From Flaccisagitta enflata (taxonomy: Eukaryota > Chaetognatha > Sagittoidea > Aphragmophora): 64,000 bases of DNA. Location of the stretch: assembly GCA_965153355.1 (NCBI GenBank), contig OZ231126.1, positions 105,028,001-105,092,000 of the forward strand, written 5' to 3'. Of the stretch, positions 62,379-64,000 are shown piece after piece (position 1 is the first letter of the stretch; each line of letters opens with the position of its first letter). Made by a program: the position numbers and the translations under genes. The notes beneath the pieces are model-generated. The model did no database searches. It was not told the origin of the DNA and saw only the letters and a program-made list of their open reading frames with translations.

Positions 62379-62914
62379 AGGGTAAAGGTTCGGCAAGTGA
62401 CGAAGTTGCACCACATGTTGTTGGTGATTTGGCATCAAGTGAAGTGGTGACGCCAGAGGGAAGTTCTGGTGAGAGAAGTGAATCAAGTGACCGTGGCAAA
62501 AAAAGGGCGCTGGAGGAGGATGAGAACGCAATTGACGAATCTGTGACACTAAACCCCGCGAAAAAATTGTATGGTTTGGAAAAGCCATCTTTAGATGAGA
62601 TTAGGACTAATCCAAAATTACGCGATGCCATTTCTGAAAAGTGGCATGATGTGATGACCAAGGCCACTCCCACGTCAAGGTCAAGGAAGCGAAAGGCGTC
62701 ATTGGCGTTTCCAAAATCTACGGAAGAAGAGGAAGATGAATGGTATGACGCCAAAAAGCCGGCCATCCCCACGTCGAAGTCGAGGAAGCGAAAGGCAGCG
62801 TTGGCATTTCCTGATTCTGTAGAGGAAGAAAGTGATAAATGGTATGATGCCAATAGGACGGCCAACCCCTCGTCGAGATCAAAGAAGCGGCAAGTGACAC
62901 TTGATGTGCAGTGA
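62372..62914 (+). CDS. Charged protein with three NLS-like repeats; start unclear
   Basis: About 180 codons are open but there is no in-frame ATG near the 5' end. The frame begins just after a stop at 62354-62356 and overlaps the end of the previous ORF. It could be reached by a -1 shift, a splice acceptor at TTATAAAG/ATGAATTG (62369), or a non-ATG start. The C-terminal half has three ~35-residue repeats: SRSRKRKASLAFP, SKSRKRKAALAFP, SRSKKRQVTLDV, the first two each followed by an acidic run and W-Y-D-A. Lys/Arg clusters look like nuclear localisation signals. Function unknown. Confidence 0.5.
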   Translation, partial: ELKGKGSASDEVAPHVVGDLASSEVVTPEGSSGERSESSDRGKKRALEEDENAIDESVTLNPAKKLYGLEKPSLDEIRTNPKLRDAISEKWHDVMTKATPTSRSRKRKASLAFPKSTEEEEDEWYDAKKPAIPTSKSRKRKAALAFPDSVEEESDKWYDANRTANPSSRSKKRQVTLDVQ

Positions 62915-62950
62915 TACGTTTTCTGTGAAGAGAAGTTAAAGTTGTGGAAG

Positions 62951-64000
62951 ATGCAAATTGAATCAAGGGAGGTTTTAAAAAGGGCGATAAGCGGAAAGGG
63001 CTCGCCGTTATTCCTGTCCAAAAATGCAAATGACATTAGAGGATATTTGAAACGAAAAGGATTTGACATTGAAATCAGTGAAATAAAGGAATATTTGGCC
63101 GAGCAGAAAAGCGGCAGCGTGATTATAAAAAATAATGGTGAGAAATTGATAAGTTAGGTTTCTCGTCCATACATCCTCCCCCCGTCATTCTTCGAATGGA
63201 TAAATGTCGACTTGTGTGTTCTAAGTAGAAATCATGGCTACGGAAGGGGGAGCACGCGGTACATTATGGTGATAGTATGTGGATTGAGTCTTTTTACGTA
63301 TTTTTCTCCTTGCCATGGAAAGGACAGCAATTCAATTATACGATGCTTCAAAAATGTGTTTGACCGAAGCAAGTACCTGCCAGAGAGAGCAAAGAAGCTG
63401 TTTAGCGATAAAGGTACGGAATGGACGGCAGGTGCAGTAAAAGACTTCCTACTTTCGAATGGAATAAGGTCTTATGCCCTGGAACCCAAAAGGTTAGAGA
63501 GAAAGGGAAGAGGTACTGTTTTTTGTGAGAATTCTTTGAGATTGATGAGAGCGTACCTCCAGAGATATCAATTAGACGTGGGTAATGATGTGTCATTTGC
63601 AAAAAAGTTGATTGAAATCGAAAAAGCCGTGAATTCAAAGGCCAGGTCAAGTTTGGGAGGAATATCGAGTGAGACTGCATTGACATACGACCCAATTCAT
63701 ATAAGAAACATCAAGGCCGGCAATAGATTTCGAAGGCGGAAATCTTTGAGAAAATACGTGGATAAACCAAAAAAACTTTCTCTATTTTCCATTGTAAAGG
63801 TCCGTCGGTATGGAAAGAAGGAGATTTTTGAGAAAGAATCTTACGGGACACTGTCAAGGAATTACTATTGTGTTATTGATGTTGTAAATTATGGCATGGT
63901 TTATTATCATTTGCTCGGTTTGGTGTTTGATTTATCCCCTGTTAGTGATTCTAAATTTAGTTACGCGGAATTGCAGTTTTACGAGGAATTATCTATTGCC
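62951..64000 (+). CDS. Polinton-type rve integrase, partial, with one in-frame TAG
   Basis: Integrase inserts the element's DNA into host DNA. The first in-frame ATG is at 62951. The N-terminal module DIRGYLKRKGFDIEISEIKE matches the helical N-terminal domain of Polinton integrases. A TAG at 63155-63157 lies in the linker, after which the same frame stays open to the window edge (281 codons). The DDE core is complete: D in FFEWINVDLCVL, D in KKLFSDKGTEW, E in TVFCENSLRLM, with spacing normal for rve. The C-terminal part (PKKLSLFSIVKVRRYGKKEI) resembles the small barrel that follows the core; any chromodomain would lie beyond 64000. The stop may mark decay, or be an error or readthrough. An intron to avoid it would be only about 20 nt, too short. 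Confidence 0.82.

Noticed and set aside
63138-63157. A 20 nt intron (GTGAGAA...GTTAG) that would remove the integrase TAG
   Set aside because: Far below the length that spliceosomes process, although ends and frame would fit.

Overview
The window is nuclear DNA from an animal. It has spliceosomal introns with good GT/AG sites, a eukaryotic tRNA-Asn, a BIR-domain (IAP) gene, very many microsatellites and minisatellites, and several families of non-autonomous DNA transposons. A small dispersed element with an inner GGAC/CCAA tetranucleotide tract and a 3' hairpin resembles the Helentron/HINE-type elements known from molluscs and insects. I therefore lean to a marine invertebrate, perhaps a mollusc, but the sequence does not settle this.

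Layout. 1-7.7 kb is a modular satellite array (units of about 370-480 bp) whose orientation flips twice and which carries one TA-flanked MITE. 7.8-16.4 kb is non-coding: foldback elements, decayed repeats, CT/GA tracts and copies of the dispersed element. 16.5-23.4 kb (minus) holds the exons of an inhibitor-of-apoptosis-like gene: two BIR domains, a UBA-like segment and the lead-in to a RING, with a 2.9 kb palindrome in one intron and two in-frame stops. An unidentified 168-codon ORF follows at 23.8-24.3 kb.

From 24.7 kb to the right edge lies what I think is the main item: a two-armed cluster of virus-like genes broken by introns. The left arm (24.7-45.1 kb) is all on the minus strand: a family B, protein-primed-type DNA polymerase in at least nine exons, plus six proteins I cannot name (acidic, zinc-finger-like, glutamine-rich, small), some in overlapping reading frames. 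A divergent gap at 45.2-46.1 kb separates it from the right arm (46.1-64 kb), all plus strand: three spliced genes of unknown function, a tRNA-Asn, a 3 kb minisatellite, then a compact block with a Polinton/adintovirus-type packaging ATPase (one intron splits its P-loop), four small ORFs and a retroviral-type (rve) integrase that leaves the window. PolB, FtsK/HerA-like ATPase and rve integrase together are the signature of Polinton/Maverick elements and adintoviruses. Those usually have few or no introns and are 15-25 kb long, so a spliced cluster of more than 39 kb would be unusual. That it is one element is inference; no terminal inverted repeats were found.

Two further items stand out. A 125 bp hAT-type MITE with an 8 bp target duplication sits inside an exon at 52.4 kb, and its boundaries supply splice sites that would remove it exactly: a textbook transposon-made intron. 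Also, most introns of this cluster longer than about 130 bp contain one copy of the HINE-like dispersed element.
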